A DNA stretch of 64,000 nucleotides from Elmis aenea (Eukaryota; Arthropoda; Insecta; Coleoptera; Elmidae): NCBI GenBank assembly GCA_947652605.1, contig OX393581.1:46771924-46835923 (forward strand), in the 5' to 3' direction. Positions 22,001-37,000 of this stretch are shown in pieces. The notes beneath the pieces are model-generated. The model worked only from the letters and a program-made list of their open reading frames with translations. It had not been told where the DNA came from and did not search any database. Within the stretch, counting starts at the first letter, position 1; each line of letters starts with the position of its first letter. Position numbers and translations under genes: made by a program.

Positions 22001-25000
22001 ATTACAAGAAGTGTTGTGAATCATCAACAAAAAGTAGAATTGTGACAAAATATTTTTTATGGTTTTTACATAATATAATAATATATGTTGCTAATCGGCA
22101 ACACTATGCATTTAAGGGTTAAATCTAGCCTTATTTTTGGATTCTAAATAACTCTTTTACATAAAAAAAAATTGTATCTCTTTAAATAAGGGCACTTTAC
22201 TCTCACGAATATTTCAAAAATCGCTAAAATCTAGTGTCCTATGGCTTTTTATTGATTTTTTTTTTATGTTAATATTAGTTTTACACCATGCACCAACTTT
22301 TATCAAAAATAAAATTTTCTGAGAAATCAATTTTTTTCCATTTGTTGCAGATTTTTTTAATGACGCTGTAGATTTGCCCTATTTTAGTAAAAGAAACTTT
22401 GTAGTGCTTACCTCAGGATTGGAAGAAAATCTAGTATCATGGCCTAAAAAAGATTTGCTACTGCCTCCAGTTCCATATCCTGAACTACTGCTTGATCTAG
22501 GAGGAGAAAAACTCCTTTCGTATATTTTCCTATGATTTCCAGGCACAGCTTGCTGCAACTGGGCTGCTTTCCTATTTTTTGAGTCTTCCGAATTTGCATT
22601 ATCATAATCACTTTCGTAATTTCCCTCGTTATATTTACAGTTCTGTAAAGCACAGCCTTTTCGAGCCGACCCATCAGGTAAAGGCGGTATCACAGTCAAA
22701 GTAACAAGCATGGAAGTTTTCAATAAATCCACCATTTGGTCGTAAGTCAGCGTTGAGACGGCAATTTTGCAAATCTCCACGAGGCGAGAATTTTGTCTTA
22801 AGCCGGCCTGCCACGCTTGACCAGCGCTTTCCACCAAAGTAACGATTCCGTCCGGTTGCACGTGGAATCCTAGCTGCCCCATGATATTTCGTTTCAAGGA
22901 AAGCTCCTGTACCAAAACGCCCTGCGTAACTGCTTTCAAACGTTCCATTATCTCTACGAGTTCGTCTCTGTCTCCATGAGCATCCCTCATGTGAATCGTC
23001 ATGCATTCCCCTTGGTGATGATACACTCGTAGATTGTTTGTTTGGGGGGACCAGCCCAGGATCGACTTACAGGGCGTTACAAAAACTATTTGGCGCGAGT
23101 GTTCCTCTATAAGTACGAGGGTATCGGTTGAAATACCCAAAAAGCACTCTATTTGTTGCGATTGACCGCTATCGTCGAGCGTAACTTGCCATAAAATTGC
23201 GCCTCTTTGGCAAGAATCGGGAATGAAGCGTGGTCGGAACTTTTCTTTCTTTTTACTGCTGAATATCGCTATAAAAAAAAAAGAAACATCTCTCTAAAAG
23301 ATTTTACAGCGGACGCAAAAACGAGGGATATTAAATTATTCTATGGACAAACTTTAAAAGGATATCAAACGACACCTACATTTGCAACCACGACCCAACA
23401 CGGCGCCGTCGGGTTTAATTATCGCCAACAAAATTAGTTTTCTCTACTAAATATTTCACTTTCTATTAATAGAGGCTAAGTATAACCACTGCAAACTTCC
23501 CTCATTACTTTAAAAAAAGGCCCCTAATGATATTAACAACTTCCGATTCGTTGAATAAGACGCGCCCGTATATAAAAGTAGCGTCGACCTCAAAAGTGAA
23601 AACAAAATTTTAATTCAATCTTGTTTTCCTTAATTAACCGCTACTGAAAAAAAAATGCGTAATAAAGATGAGTTTACGGAACAAAGTCTTGGTTATTTTT
23701 TTTTCGCAGCGCGGATAAATTAGGTACCTAAATAACTTTTTTCTATGACCACTTATGTAAATGACTTACCGTACAGCCTGCATGCATAGTGTGGGTCCTT
23801 ACGGTAAGCACGGTAAGCAAAAAGCACAGTTTTTTAAAGAAATGATCAAAGTAGACTCACGTCAAACACTTCCTGCATGCCTAGTAAGCGAGTTATAACG
23901 CACGGTAAGCAAAACGCACACTTGCCTAGTAATGTCAATGTAGGCTTACGTCAAAATTGACAAAACAACGTAATTACATGTGTATATTAGCCAAAAAATT
24001 ATGTGATCGTAGAAAAAGTAAGCTAGATAACACGAGTTGTAAAGCAATTACGCGCTCGTGGAAATACGCAACTTTTCCGCTCGTGCGTAATATGCTTCTT
24101 ACAACTCTTGTTATGTAATAAACTAATTATCACTACAAATCCCCATATAGCGAATAGTATAGTATGCAAAATTAAAAATCTCCCACGCTGTTTCCAATAT
24201 CTATCTGCTTTTTTAATATTACGAAGATTAAGCTTTGATTTTGTATTTTGAGCCAAAAAAAAACGCGCAGCGAAAGGGTTAATGTACTAGAAGCGGTTAT
24301 TGTTAGCGGAACAGTCAACATAACATAGAAAACCGGGACGTGACAAAATGCGTCGCAATAACATACTGGTACACGTGTTTGTATGAAACGCGTCGCTAAA
24401 CGAGCGCTAAATTTACTTTTTCTTCCTTCATACTTCGTTTGCGCTAACGCACACGTAGATCTACTGAAAATTGGAAACACGGAACGTTATTAAAAAGCAA
24501 TTTAACGCACATTTTTCATGATTATTTGGCACATCTCAAACTGCCCGATGATTTCAAACGGTGAAAACATACTTCAAAATCAGCTCTAGTTTTGTTTTCA
24601 ATAAACATTTTTAGTATGACAAGAGTTTAGAAAGTTTTCCCAACGACATCATTTCCATTTTTACGAGAAAATTAACAAAGATGTCTTCTGCGCATTATTT
24701 TTTCAGTGCAACCGGTATTTCACCGAATATTATTTAAATCCAACTTTTTCATATAACAGGCGCAGCATACGGGGCGATTAATTGGTATTTGTTGTCATTT
24801 CCAAGGCCTACTATTTAAAAATGTTACAATTTTCTCTTAACTTTATCAAAAATTCTTAATAACTCGAAAATTATTGCAGATAGGTATAGGAAACGCTAAT
24901 ACAGATTGATGCAGAATTTAATTTTGCATTAGAAAATGAAAAAAAAGTTTGGGCATTGTACTTGAAAAAAACGAGTTTTAGTGGTCCGAAGTTGTAAAAA

Positions 25001-28000
25001 AAGAAAAATAAATTTTGAACAACCTGTAAGTAATACATCGATTGCAAAAATTCCAGTATCAACTTAAAGGTTTCTTCTGTGCTTAGTCTCAAGTTGAGCG
25101 TTTTCGCTTCAAAAATGGCGGCGGTAGATAATATTAAGCATCACGATGAAAATCAAAAATTTTTCAAAAAAGTCCAAAAACGACTGCACTTAGATATAAG
25201 AAATGCTATTAAAAGTCCCTCTAAAATAACGCGTTTAATCCAAAATTGCAATAAAAAATAGACCGTTGATTTTAAAACAAGACAGTAGATGCCACTTCCG
25301 GAGATACCGGAAGTGACATCTACTTTCTTGTCGCTATCTTGAAAATATTTTTATTAAACAGATCATATACCATTATGCTTACTTATAACCAAAATTTCAG
25401 ATCATTACACTTTTTCATTCTTCATATATTTCCAATGCCCGGTCCCAATCAATCACCCTGTATATTATAGTAAGTTAGAGGCTTTTATTTTTTTAAAACG
25501 CGAATCAACGAAACGGTTACTTCTGTAAAATAAACGATAAATTTTCGGTTTGTGACACTCGTTATGGCTTTTTTTTTAACATAAATACATTTAGCAAACA
25601 CAAAAATAACTATCAACGACTACAAACGGTAATTTTTTTGGAAAACATAAGCGAACGTATTCCGCGTTTGACTTACGACCGCTCAATTTACGACATCGGG
25701 AAGCTTTTAGTTGCAGTATTTGAAATATTTCCTGGTCGATAAATATCCTATATTCAAAAAAATTGTAAATATTGGCTTAAAAATAAAAACTCCTATTGAT
25801 AAAATAACTAAAACAACATTTATACTTACAGAACTTTTGTCCTGTGTCGACGGGACTCGTGGTGGAGAAGTTTAAAACCAAATCTTTGAGATATTCTTGC
25901 CTAGTTCTCGTAGCCATTGTAACAAATTTCTCCGATCGGTGAGCTGCGTTTTCGGCATTCACAACTTTTGCCAAAAGAAATTCAGCAAAAGTTTTGCCCT
26001 TTGGAAATACTGCTCCTTCTTTTATTGGCGGCCCAAAGACCTGCACATCTTTCGATCTGCTAACGGCCACACTATAATGGGTATTTTCTGTACAGGGGTT
26101 AATGGCCCTGACCACTATAAAAACGTGTTGAAATTGAGATCTAATATTTTTGGGTGTAAACGGAAGAGCCCCAGGTTCTTGAAATACTATTGTCACGATA
26201 TCATTCCCAATGTGCCGCTTTCTTAGAAGCTGTTGTCGATTATTTGGCGTGAACGGAAGCATTGTCGATACGTGGAACATGACTTCACAATCTTGATACT
26301 GAGAATACATCGAGTACAGACCTGTAGAATCCGCTATAATGCAAAGAAAAAAACATCTTTAAAACTACCACAATGCCGTCACAATGCAATGAAGAGGCGT
26401 TACGACACGGAGGCTATTTATAAATGTAATTGGGTTAGTTCCAAATCTATCTCATTAATAAAATAAGCAAGGATTATTTGGAAAGCGACTCAAGTTTATT
26501 TTTGAAACAATGGCATACAGTACTAGAAGCTTGAAATAACGTTTTTGTCAATGAATCCCAGAATAATCGGTAGAAAAAGCTACGGATATCCAAAAATAAA
26601 TTTTGAAAAGAACCACGTTTTGGATAAACCATGTATAGGGTAGACTCACCCAAAGTTTTGCCCGAAACAATAAAACTTTCATTACAATAATCTACAAAAT
26701 GTATAAAACACTAAATTGATGCCATATTTACTTAAATATTCAAACGATCACAAACAAATACTTTCAAAAACGGGCTACGCGGCGAAACGGAGATGCTCTA
26801 TCAATTTTCAAATTAATTCGCCCATTTTACAATCAGACATTGAAAATTAAGACTTTTAACCAGGGTTAGCCTGATTTAGAACACGATTTAAATTATGATT
26901 TAAATCAGTTGATTTTTTTAAATTAAAGTCATGGTTTATTCAAGCTTTTTTGTGCGATCGTACTAGAAACAGCTGTTTGACGGACGCGTTAGCAACCATA
27001 AAGTACTGCATTACCGGCCCTATCCTTAGCAACGGCCGTAAAAGTTACTTTTCAGGCCGTTACCCTTAGCAACGGCCGAAAAAGTAACTTTTACGGCCGT
27101 TGCTAAGGAGAGGGCCGGTAATGCAGTACATACGCCGTCGTCTGTCAGTGACAGAATGTCACGTAGTTTCTAACCTATAATTTTGAAAATGACTAAAAAT
27201 TTAAATTGTTTTTAATTTGATCGCACAAAAAATGTAATATGCACCTCGGCCAAAACGTACTTTTTCGTTACACTTTTTGGCCTTGATACATAAATAACTA
27301 TTTTTCACGATTTAACGTCACAAGTGACATATAAATTAAATGCACGTTTTACTTCAACCCGCTAGTAAAATACGCCGGAAATATTGCCTATTGGTTTCTA
27401 GTCTCTACAGGAATTTTCTTGTTAGAGACGCATTCCGCTAGATTTACTTCGTAAATTTTCACAATAATAATTAATTATAGAGTCAAAAGATCTACAGCCT
27501 CATTCAAAAAGTCTGCAACAATTGGAAGTTTTTTATTATCGATTTCTCAGAAATTTTATTTCTGATAAAAGTTGATGCATTACTTATAGCCTAAAACTAA
27601 TTTTAAGATGGAAAAAAATTCATATGACACTAGATTTAAGTATTTTAAAAATATTCGCAAAAAAAAGTGCCCTTATTTTAAAATCATGGGAAGAAATTGT
27701 TTAGAAATCAAAAATATGACAATACGAAATTTGAAGTTATAATTTCATTTTCGAATTTTATAGTAGTGTCAACATTCAAAAAGTTTTCAACTAATAAATA
27801 CGTTTTTTATTATCGATTAATCGGAAAATTGTATTCTTGAGAAAAGTGCATGGTCTAAAACTTATTTTAAGTTTAAAAAAGTTCGATAAAAGTTCATACA
27901 ACACTAGCTTTTAGCGATTTAATTAGCAAGATTAAACTGCTCTTATTTAAGGAGTTTAAAAAAAAATTCAAGGGAAAACGATAATTTATTTAATATTATT

Positions 28001-31000
28001 TTTAAATTGTAAACAATTTTTTTTAAACTTTTTTAAAATGTTTAAAATATAGGCACTTTACTCTTTTCGAATATTTCTAAAATCGTTCAAATCTAGTGGT
28101 ACATGAATTTATATTGAACTTTTTTTAACTTAAAATTACTTTTAGATCATGCACCAACTTTTCCAAGAATCAATAATTTGAGAAACCAATAATGAAAAGT
28201 TTCTTCATTTCTGCATTTTGATGTTAAAATTACTATAAAAATAAAAATTGAAATTTTAACGACAAATTTCACCTTTGGTAGTATTTTTGAAATCTGAACA
28301 ATCTTTCTCTATGAAGTTTCCTTTGTAACTCTTAAAATAAGGCTTTTGGAATATATCGCATGAATTTTTATGAACTTTTTTCCATCTTAAAATTAATTTT
28401 AGGTCATCAACCAACTTTTATCAAGAAGAAAAGTTTCTACGAAATTTTTATTAAAAAAAACTTTTTTATATGTTGATACTTTTTGAATGACGCTGTATAT
28501 AAGATATAATGTAGGATAAATAATGAATAACTTAGTTGTAAAAAGGAAAAATAGGCAAGTTTCTTAAAAAAAATCAAAAATTCGTGATCTTTCTGATTTT
28601 TTAAATTTAAATCAAGAAATTTTGATTTTTTTCATAAAAAAACAAATTTTGCCCAACCCTGCTGGAAAACAAAATGTAAAGAGACTAAATTGATGTTAAC
28701 TTTACTTCAAAATTCACAATGATCACGAAAAATCACTTGCAAAAACGGTCTACGCGACAAAATTTTCAAATTAATTCACCCATTTTACAATCAGACATTG
28801 AAAATGAAGACTTAACCGAACAATGCAAGTAAAAACACAAAACTTAATTTAATTTACCGCTACTTATTACAAATTTTAGTTTCCAGCAGCGTTATTTACA
28901 AATGCTTAACGAATTTCCCTTTAAACCACTGCCAAGTAAATCAGTTACGCTTCTCGAAACTTCTTTGGCTAATAAGTTCGGAAGCAATTAAATTAATTGG
29001 GTGTTCTCGTGCAGATATGTCAAGCTCGAGAATTTAGACGCCGTTCAACATAAGGGCAAAAAAAAACAAGTCTTACATTTGTTATCTAGTCCTGCTTTGT
29101 ACTTATCGAAGCCTTTGAGCCGCACTTTCTTCCCAATCGTTTCTAAAAATTCCTGAAAAGCGGGTCCAGCTTCCTCGTTATTATACATTTCTTCTTCGGA
29201 CGCTTGTCCAGCCCTGCAATACATCACGCCTACTTTATAATGGCTGGTGAGTCCCTGCTCGTCCAATTTCAACAGTTGTTCTTCAGTCTGAGAGCTCTGG
29301 ACCCCATGTCTTAAACAGTTAATTTGTATTTCCGGCGAGACGTATTCTAGCACTTCCTTCACGTTCATCGTTTTACCGTTAGACGGTTTTATATTGGGTA
29401 TTGCGTCTTCTAAAACGGCACCTCTGAGTGTTAACAATTCGGAAGTGCGTATTATAAGGCGATATTGGTATTGCATAAGCGAATTGCTGTGACTGTCGGG
29501 ATGGACAACCTTCTCACGTCGTATCGATATCGCCACCGGACCAAGCTGTTCATCCATTCCGAACCAGTTCTGATGCTCTGAAGTGGAAAAGGAAATACGT
29601 AATTAATATTACAACAAGTTTTTTAGTTGTATTAGGTCACTATAAAAAGGATTAAAATACGTTTGCAGGTGTTCCGATTTGAAACGAACGAGTATCAATG
29701 ATTTTCCGAACATCACATGATGAATTAAGACTCATTTTCTACTGAATAAACAAGATGACATGATATTAAACACGAATTACTAAATACAGCGATCAGTTCT
29801 CTAAGTAAATAATAGCCGGACAAGTTAGTAAGCAGATGGCATGGAAACAGTTATGTTTAATTCTGCATGCCAAATTAAACGTCTATTTTAAAATAACTTC
29901 GAGAGGATGTATTACACTGTTTTACACAAATAATTAAGCATTAAACGTTTTACTCCAAAATCTAACAGATTTATGTGATCATTTAAAGAAATGCAATCAA
30001 TGTATAATTGGTTGATTGATTTGTGGAACCATTTTCAACATGGCAGGTATTGAGTAAAAATATAGAAGTTTTTGAGATATGCATTTATTTTAGATTTTTT
30101 TTCACATTTGTTTATAGGATTATAGGTAAATACAATTAACGAAAAACATAAACAACTGAACACTGGAATTGGATGTAGAAATCCAGAGCTAATTAAATTG
30201 AATAGCCTATTATACGCAGATGACGTGGTACTAATAGCAAATACTAAAAACAAAATGCAAAAGTTAGTGAACGCATGGACCGAAGAAATCGAGGACATGA
30301 CAATGGAAGTGAACATAGATAAAGCAAAAACTATGATCGTAAACGAAACACAATAAGACAATCAGAACAATAACAAAATTAAATGTAAAAACAATATACT
30401 GGAAAGAGTAACAGCATGGCAAATACTTGGGAAGCATAATAACAGAGGATGGGAAAACAAAAATAATGAAAATAAATGATGCAGAAGACCAGCAATACAT
30501 TAAGTGCGGAGACGACATACTGGAACAAGTCACAACAACCTAGGAACTAAAATAAACGAAGACGGGAAAACAGACACGGAAATTCTAAGCAGAACTAGAA
30601 AAATCTCGAGAATATACTACCAATTAAATAAAACAATTCTTGGGAAAAAAGAAATCAGTATAGGTAGAAACAAAATCCAGAATCTACAACACGGCTGCAA
30701 TACCAACTATGTTGTATGGTAGCGAGACATGGCCCCTAACAACTGAACACGAGAAGAGACTAACGGCAGCTGAAATGAAATTTTTAAGAAAAATAGCAGG
30801 AAAAACTAAAAGAGACAAGTGTAAAAATAAAGACAAACAAAAAAACCTAAAGCAAAAACCAGTAATCCAAAGTATAAAAGAAAAATAGCTAAAATGGTAT
30901 GGACACGTACAGGGGATGCCGGCGGAAGCACTGACAAAAAAAAGTAACGGAATCAAGGAGGTATGGGAAGAGGCGGACATGTAGACCAACAACCAATATA

Positions 31001-34000
31001 GAAAAAAGAATTGGAACAACTAGTACAGCAAAAGATAGAAGGGCATGGTGAAATTGGAACACGAAACTACCGTCTGACAAGGCAAAATGAGTCGATATGA
31101 TAAAGAAGAAGTCTATAAATACAATCTATAATTTAAAATTATTTTAATTACTTGATTTAAAAGATCTTAAAATCTCCTATCACATAATACATAATTGAAC
31201 TTTCCCTTGTGAGAAACTTTTAAATGAAAATATTAAACACTGAATCAATTAAGTTGGCAAGTGAAAAAAATTATTAAGAACAAAGAGTAGTTAAAGATAA
31301 TGTAAACTGTTCGATAAACTGTTTATAATGAAAAAAGTGTACAGATAATAAACATAAGGATGAATCAAATTAATTTAATTTAATAAACATTGAAGTGATA
31401 ACTGTTAAGTTTTACTGTAAAATTAGCTGAATTTATTTTTAATTAAATTTATCTTTTTGTTTACCATCTGTTTGATACTTCTATTCTTAATAGTTTATAG
31501 AAGACTTATAATTGATTTATACTACATCTCGTTGAAAAAAATCTAGTCAAGCAGTTTCAAAAAGAAAACTTTATTGTTCATATGAATAGTAGGTATGAAA
31601 AAGATCTGGAAGATATTGAAAAAAAGTTGAGTGAAAGAAGGATTGCTAAACGCCATCAAGAGTTCATATAAGAGCAGTAGAAATTGTGTGCGAACCCATA
31701 GCAGTTCCCAGGAATTTATAACAACAGTGGGAGTAAGACAAGGAGGCACATTAAGTCCACTGCTCTTTATAATTCTTATGAATAAGATAATTAAAGAATG
31801 TAAGCAAAACTCAAAGAAAGTCTACCGGGGATGGAATAAACTAAAACCAATATCCTCAACAGAACTAGCCTTTGCAGATGATGTGATGCTATTAGCTAAA
31901 AGTAAAAAGTAATTGCAACTAAATCTAGACGTACGGGCAGATACATTAAGTAGATATAATATGAATATTAATATAACAAAGACAAAGGCTATGGTTATAG
32001 CGAAAAATCATGAACCAGTTACAATTATGCTAGACCAAAAAAAAAGATAGAGCAGGTAGCAAATTTTAAATATCTAGGAACAATAATTGCAGAGAATGGT
32101 ACACTGGAGAAAAACTGAATAACAGAACAGCGGCAGCGACGAAATTTTACTACGCCACTAAGAAATGTTTGATTAGAAAGATGGAGATATCAAAATAAAC
32201 GAAGGCGCAGTTTACGTACCCATTCTCACGTACAGTTCAGAAACACTACACAAAAACAAAGAATACAGACACACAAAATGATATTTCTGGAAGAAATAGA
32301 GGGATATAGACTGATCCATAAAATCATTAACCAAAAAAAATCGATAAAACCTAGGAGAAACAGATATTAAAAAACGATGGAGATGAATCATTTAAAATGG
32401 CTTGGATATCTACTGCGCATGCCAGAAAGAAGATACGCCAAAATAGGATGAAAAATGAAGATGGAGGGAAAAAGAAATAGAGGAAGACCAAGAATAAAAT
32501 GGGAAAAAGAAGTGAGGCAGAGACTAGAAGAAACAGGAGTCAGCTGGAGAGATGTGCCACAGTTAGCTAACGATAGGCAGGGATGGAAAAACATAATCAA
32601 GAACTCGAAAACATACCTTGAAACCGAAAGGTACTAGGGTACCCGATTAAAAAGAAGAAAATGATGATAAATAATATGAAACACAATCAGTTCGTTAGTG
32701 TCGATATGAAAATAGATTATGAAAGAAAATAGTGCAGTTTACACACAGTTTTCTTGAAAAAAACTTGGCTAGTTGCGCAACAGATACGTAATTGTTTGCA
32801 TAAAATATGAATGAATAATTTATTTTTTCAATTTTTTAAGGTGTGCTGATGTGTGGGCGTTAGGTGCAAATAGTAACAATTGCTTTCAAAACAATTACAG
32901 GCATTGAATACTAATTATCGATTGGTTAACACGTCCTTCTTATTGATTTTGCTTCCTGTAACGGAATGTGGATTTACTGTTTACCGGCAAATTTGGGTAC
33001 ATGAAGATGTAAATGCGTTTGGAATTGCTAGTCATCTAAGACGTACAGGAAATGTTTTATTGTTAGCAAGCAAATGTCTGCATTAATTAGCAGGAATTTA
33101 ACACCGCAGAGCAGAAACGCAAATTTTTCTAAAATACTTGCACTGTGGATATAAACATTTGCATAATTAATTGGTGATCCTAACAACACCTGCTTGGTTT
33201 TCGATGTTACTTAATGCATGACGTCTTCCGGAGTACTACTAATTCAAAATTTAGTTCAATTTCAATTTTTTCGCGATTAACCAGGCCAATTACGAAAAAC
33301 ACAAATTAAAATTATTTGTTTTACGATTATAAACATGTGCTTTAGGCAATTAAAATATGCATTTTACTGTTATTAAAAAGCCTTCTTTCAATGTACTTAA
33401 ATTTTAAAGTAAAAGTATATTGCCTAATCTTTTTCGCTTTGTTCACAAAAACTACTAGTTAACCGACAAAAATTAAATTACCAAGAAAGTTTAATGTTTA
33501 ATGACAAACTATTAAATAATGATGACAATGTATACCAAAATAGTAACAATTATTACCTACAAAAATTTGCCAAAAATAACGGTAGGTGTGTCAGGGACTA
33601 AAAGCGAAGATAACGCTCTACTATCTAACAAAATTATATTTCCTAAACGTTTAATACAGCTAATTCTATGACTTACTTTCGTGGTTTTAAAGTCGAAATT
33701 TTTCCTATAAACGTAATAAAACTCGATAAGCTGTTAAATCATACACCATTTTCTGTCATAATATATAACTTATCGACAGCGAAAGTGTTAAATAATTTTA
33801 AAAAAACAATAGTTTAGTAGCTGCTAGATAAGGAATACAAAGAGGTATGGGCAGATTACTTTAAAGAGTTACTAACGGACCCCGACCTAGGCGAAGAAGA
33901 ATTAATGGAGGAGGAAGGTGAACAAGAAAGGGATGCAGCAGATGGACCAACAAAAGAAGAGGTAAATGAAGTTATAAAGAAAAGTAAAAACGGCAAAGCA

Positions 34001-37000
34001 CCAGGAACGGATGGCATTAATGTAGAACTAATAAAATATGGAGGTAACGAACTGAAAGAAAAAGTATATCTACTAATTAGAAAAATATGGAAAGAAGAAG
34101 AAATGCCAAAGGAATGAGAGAGTGCAGAGTGGACAAATAGTAACATTACATTAAAAAAGGGACCAACAAGTATGCAAAAATTACCTTACTTAATGTAGCC
34201 TATAAATTGTTACCGTCAGTAATACAAAGGAGGTTAGCCAAGAAAAGAAATATAATTGAACAATATCAATATGGATTTACGCAAGGAAAATCAACCATTG
34301 ATGCAGCTCATACTATAAAGCAAATCATGGGGGAAAAATATGAGCATAAAATAGATCTAGAAATGCTCTTTATAGACTTCGAACAGGCATTTGATTCTAT
34401 AAAAAGAAAACTCACATTGGCACTGAAAGAATTAGGTTTATCAGAGAAACTAAGAAAAATAATTGCGATGATAATGAAAAGGACTGCCATTTGTATTAGG
34501 ACTCAGAAAGAAGCTACAGAAGATATGGTAGTAAACAAAGGACTAAAACAAGGAGACTCCCTATCAACAACTCTATTCAACCTGGCTCTGGAGTACGTAC
34601 TAAGAAAAGTGAATAAAGGTAACCAGGTGATGGACAAATCATTGCATATGCGGATGACATAGTGATTATAAATAAAACAAGGAAATTAATGGAAAGCATA
34701 AAGAAAAAAATAATAGATCAAGAAAAAAAATGGGATTGAAACTTAATCAGACAAAAACAAAATTCATGAAATTTGGAAGTAAGCAAGTAATAGGAAGAGC
34801 CAAAATCGGAAATCTACAATTCGAGGAATAGGAAACATTTAAATATTTGCGAGTTATGATATTCAGAACGGGAGAAAGAAAATATGAAATAGAAGAAACA
34901 ATTGCAAACGCCAATAAAGCTTTCTATGCTAATAAAAAACTACTGAAAAGTAAAATGCTCACAAAGAGATCTACAATAAACATCACAATACAACAATTCG
35001 GCCTATATTACTATACGCTGCTGGAATAATGACCCCATGACAAAAAAAGGAATAGAATGATTTGAGGATATTCTAAAGGAAAATCATGAGGGCAATTCTT
35101 GGACCAGTTAGAGTAACGGATACGGAATTCAGAATTAGAAATGCAGAAGTTACACAAGAACTGAAGGAAGGAGACATAATAACAAAAATAAGACAGCACA
35201 GGGCGAGATGGTTGGGACATGTCTTTAGAGCAGACGGAAGGCACCCAAATCAAGTCAGCGTTACATTGGAATTAGGGATTGTAATACCGGTAAACCGGTA
35301 AACCGGTTTACCGGTAAATCGCAAATTTTACCGGTAATTTGCCAGTTTTTTACCGGTAATTCCGGTAATTTTACAATATCTTTCTAATCATGATAAAAAT
35401 CTTAATCAAATAATCGAAAAAAAAATTGACGTATTTTCAAAGGGAAAAAATAAGGGGAAAGCATACAAATGGCATATGATTGTTTACTCACTACTCGACC
35501 AACAAGTGTAGTAGAATACGAAAAACTTTTTCCGCGGCTGGATTATTTTGTACAAAAATTAGGTCGCAATTAGGAGACGATAGTTAAAATAAATTATATT
35601 TTCTAAGTGGTTATTTTTTAAGAAAAGTTTAAAATAAAAAATATTGTTAATAGTTTGACAACATAGGTATATTATGTTAAATCATTTTATATTTTATGTT
35701 CAGAATAGTTTTATTTTCATGTGTTTTTTGTAATGCTGGATTATATTTTTTGTAATATTTTTATTTTATATATTATATATTGTCATTTTATATTGTGTTA
35801 TATTAATATTACATAAAAATATATTAGATACGTTAATAGCTGTTAACTAATATATTGTATGAAACTAATTGGGATAGTTTAGGCTTCAACTATCTCAATC
35901 AGTTCCATAATAAATAAATGTATATAAATATATTTATTTTTAATATGGCTCGACGTTTCGGCAAGCTCTCACTATAGGGGAGACGCGGATAAACTCCGAA
36001 AACTACATTAAAAATGTAAAAAGAAACAATATAAAATAAATATATATAATAATATGATTTACCGGTAAATTACCGGTAAACCGGTTTTGATTGACAGTTT
36101 TACCGAATTACCGGTAATTCAAAAAGTCGGTAAATTTACAATCCCTAATTGGAATCCCGGAGGAAAGAGGAGGCGTGGCAGGCCTAGGTCAAAATGGATG
36201 CAGGAAGTGATAGACGATCTAAGCAGGCCAGGGGTTAGAAATTGGAAAGAAAAAGCAAAAGAAAGGACCAGTTGGAAAAAAAGTTGTTTTTAGTATATGC
36301 TAATAGACTGGGCCTGATCCTCCCAAAATAAAGGATCTAGAAAGCTTAAAAGCGGCTCAGCCTCACTGGGGGTATAGCTATCATATAATAATTAGTAGCG
36401 AAAAGTAATGTACTAATTTTCTTTTTGCAATAAATTAATTATTTAAAAAGTAGAGCTAAAATTAAATATGACAGCCTTTTAGTGGTGTCGATACCATTCT
36501 GCGGTTTCGCTGTGGGGTTTTATTACGATAGGGAGGTTTTATTGTCTAAACCCACATCCTTATAGGCGTTTAAATGTTTGGAACTGTCTCGAAATTATGC
36601 ACCCCGAACTACAAAAAACCACAAGATACCTTAAAAATTGTATGTGCTTAAGGATTCTAGAATTTTATTTTGCTGGCTCATTTCATGTTAAAATATTTGC
36701 GAGATAGCTAAATATGAATTTTGTAGCAATTTTAGCAAAAATGATTGCTTACAGCAGTTTTATATCGTTCTAGGACACCTTATAAGGTATTGTTAAGTGC
36801 CCGTTTAAGCATATCTACGTAAAGAAAAGAAGTTTCGATTAGATATGAAAGAAAACCGATAAGATAAGGTACAGAATGTTGCAAGAAGTTAATTCAGTTT
36901 AATTCAAAAACATTAAAGCCATGAAGATTATTGATTAATAAAAAGTATCTCGTTGATTACGTGCATAAATGAAGTACACATACTTATACACCCACTGATA

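Larger units (their letters stand above)
20729..22368. mobile_element. TA-flanked foldback element, family H, copy 1
   Basis: The left end TA|CAGCGTCATTCAAAAAG and right end TTTAATGACGCTG|TA are inverted. The arms share AAGTTGGTGCATGG, TAAAGTGCCCTTATTT and CTAGATTTTGGCGATTTT. The other copies are 27495-28495 and a fragment at 52435-52690. The right arm is broken at 21250 by a piggyBac-like insertion, while the left arm keeps the unbroken sequence. Confidence 0.8.

Noticed and set aside
22674..23006. 110-codon minus-strand frame overlapping the PDZ exon
   Set aside because: It is a shadow of the PDZ-coding frame, with no domain of its own.
23138..23140. Apparent start of a 253-codon frame at a TTG codon
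   Set aside because: TTG is not the start; the frame continues upstream to the acceptor at 23269 and joins the RapGAP exon in phase.
24023..24480. Two overlapping minus-strand frames of 77 and 102 codons
   Set aside because: The first overlaps the dispersed family F repeat, neither shows a domain, and they are not joined in frame to neighbouring exons.
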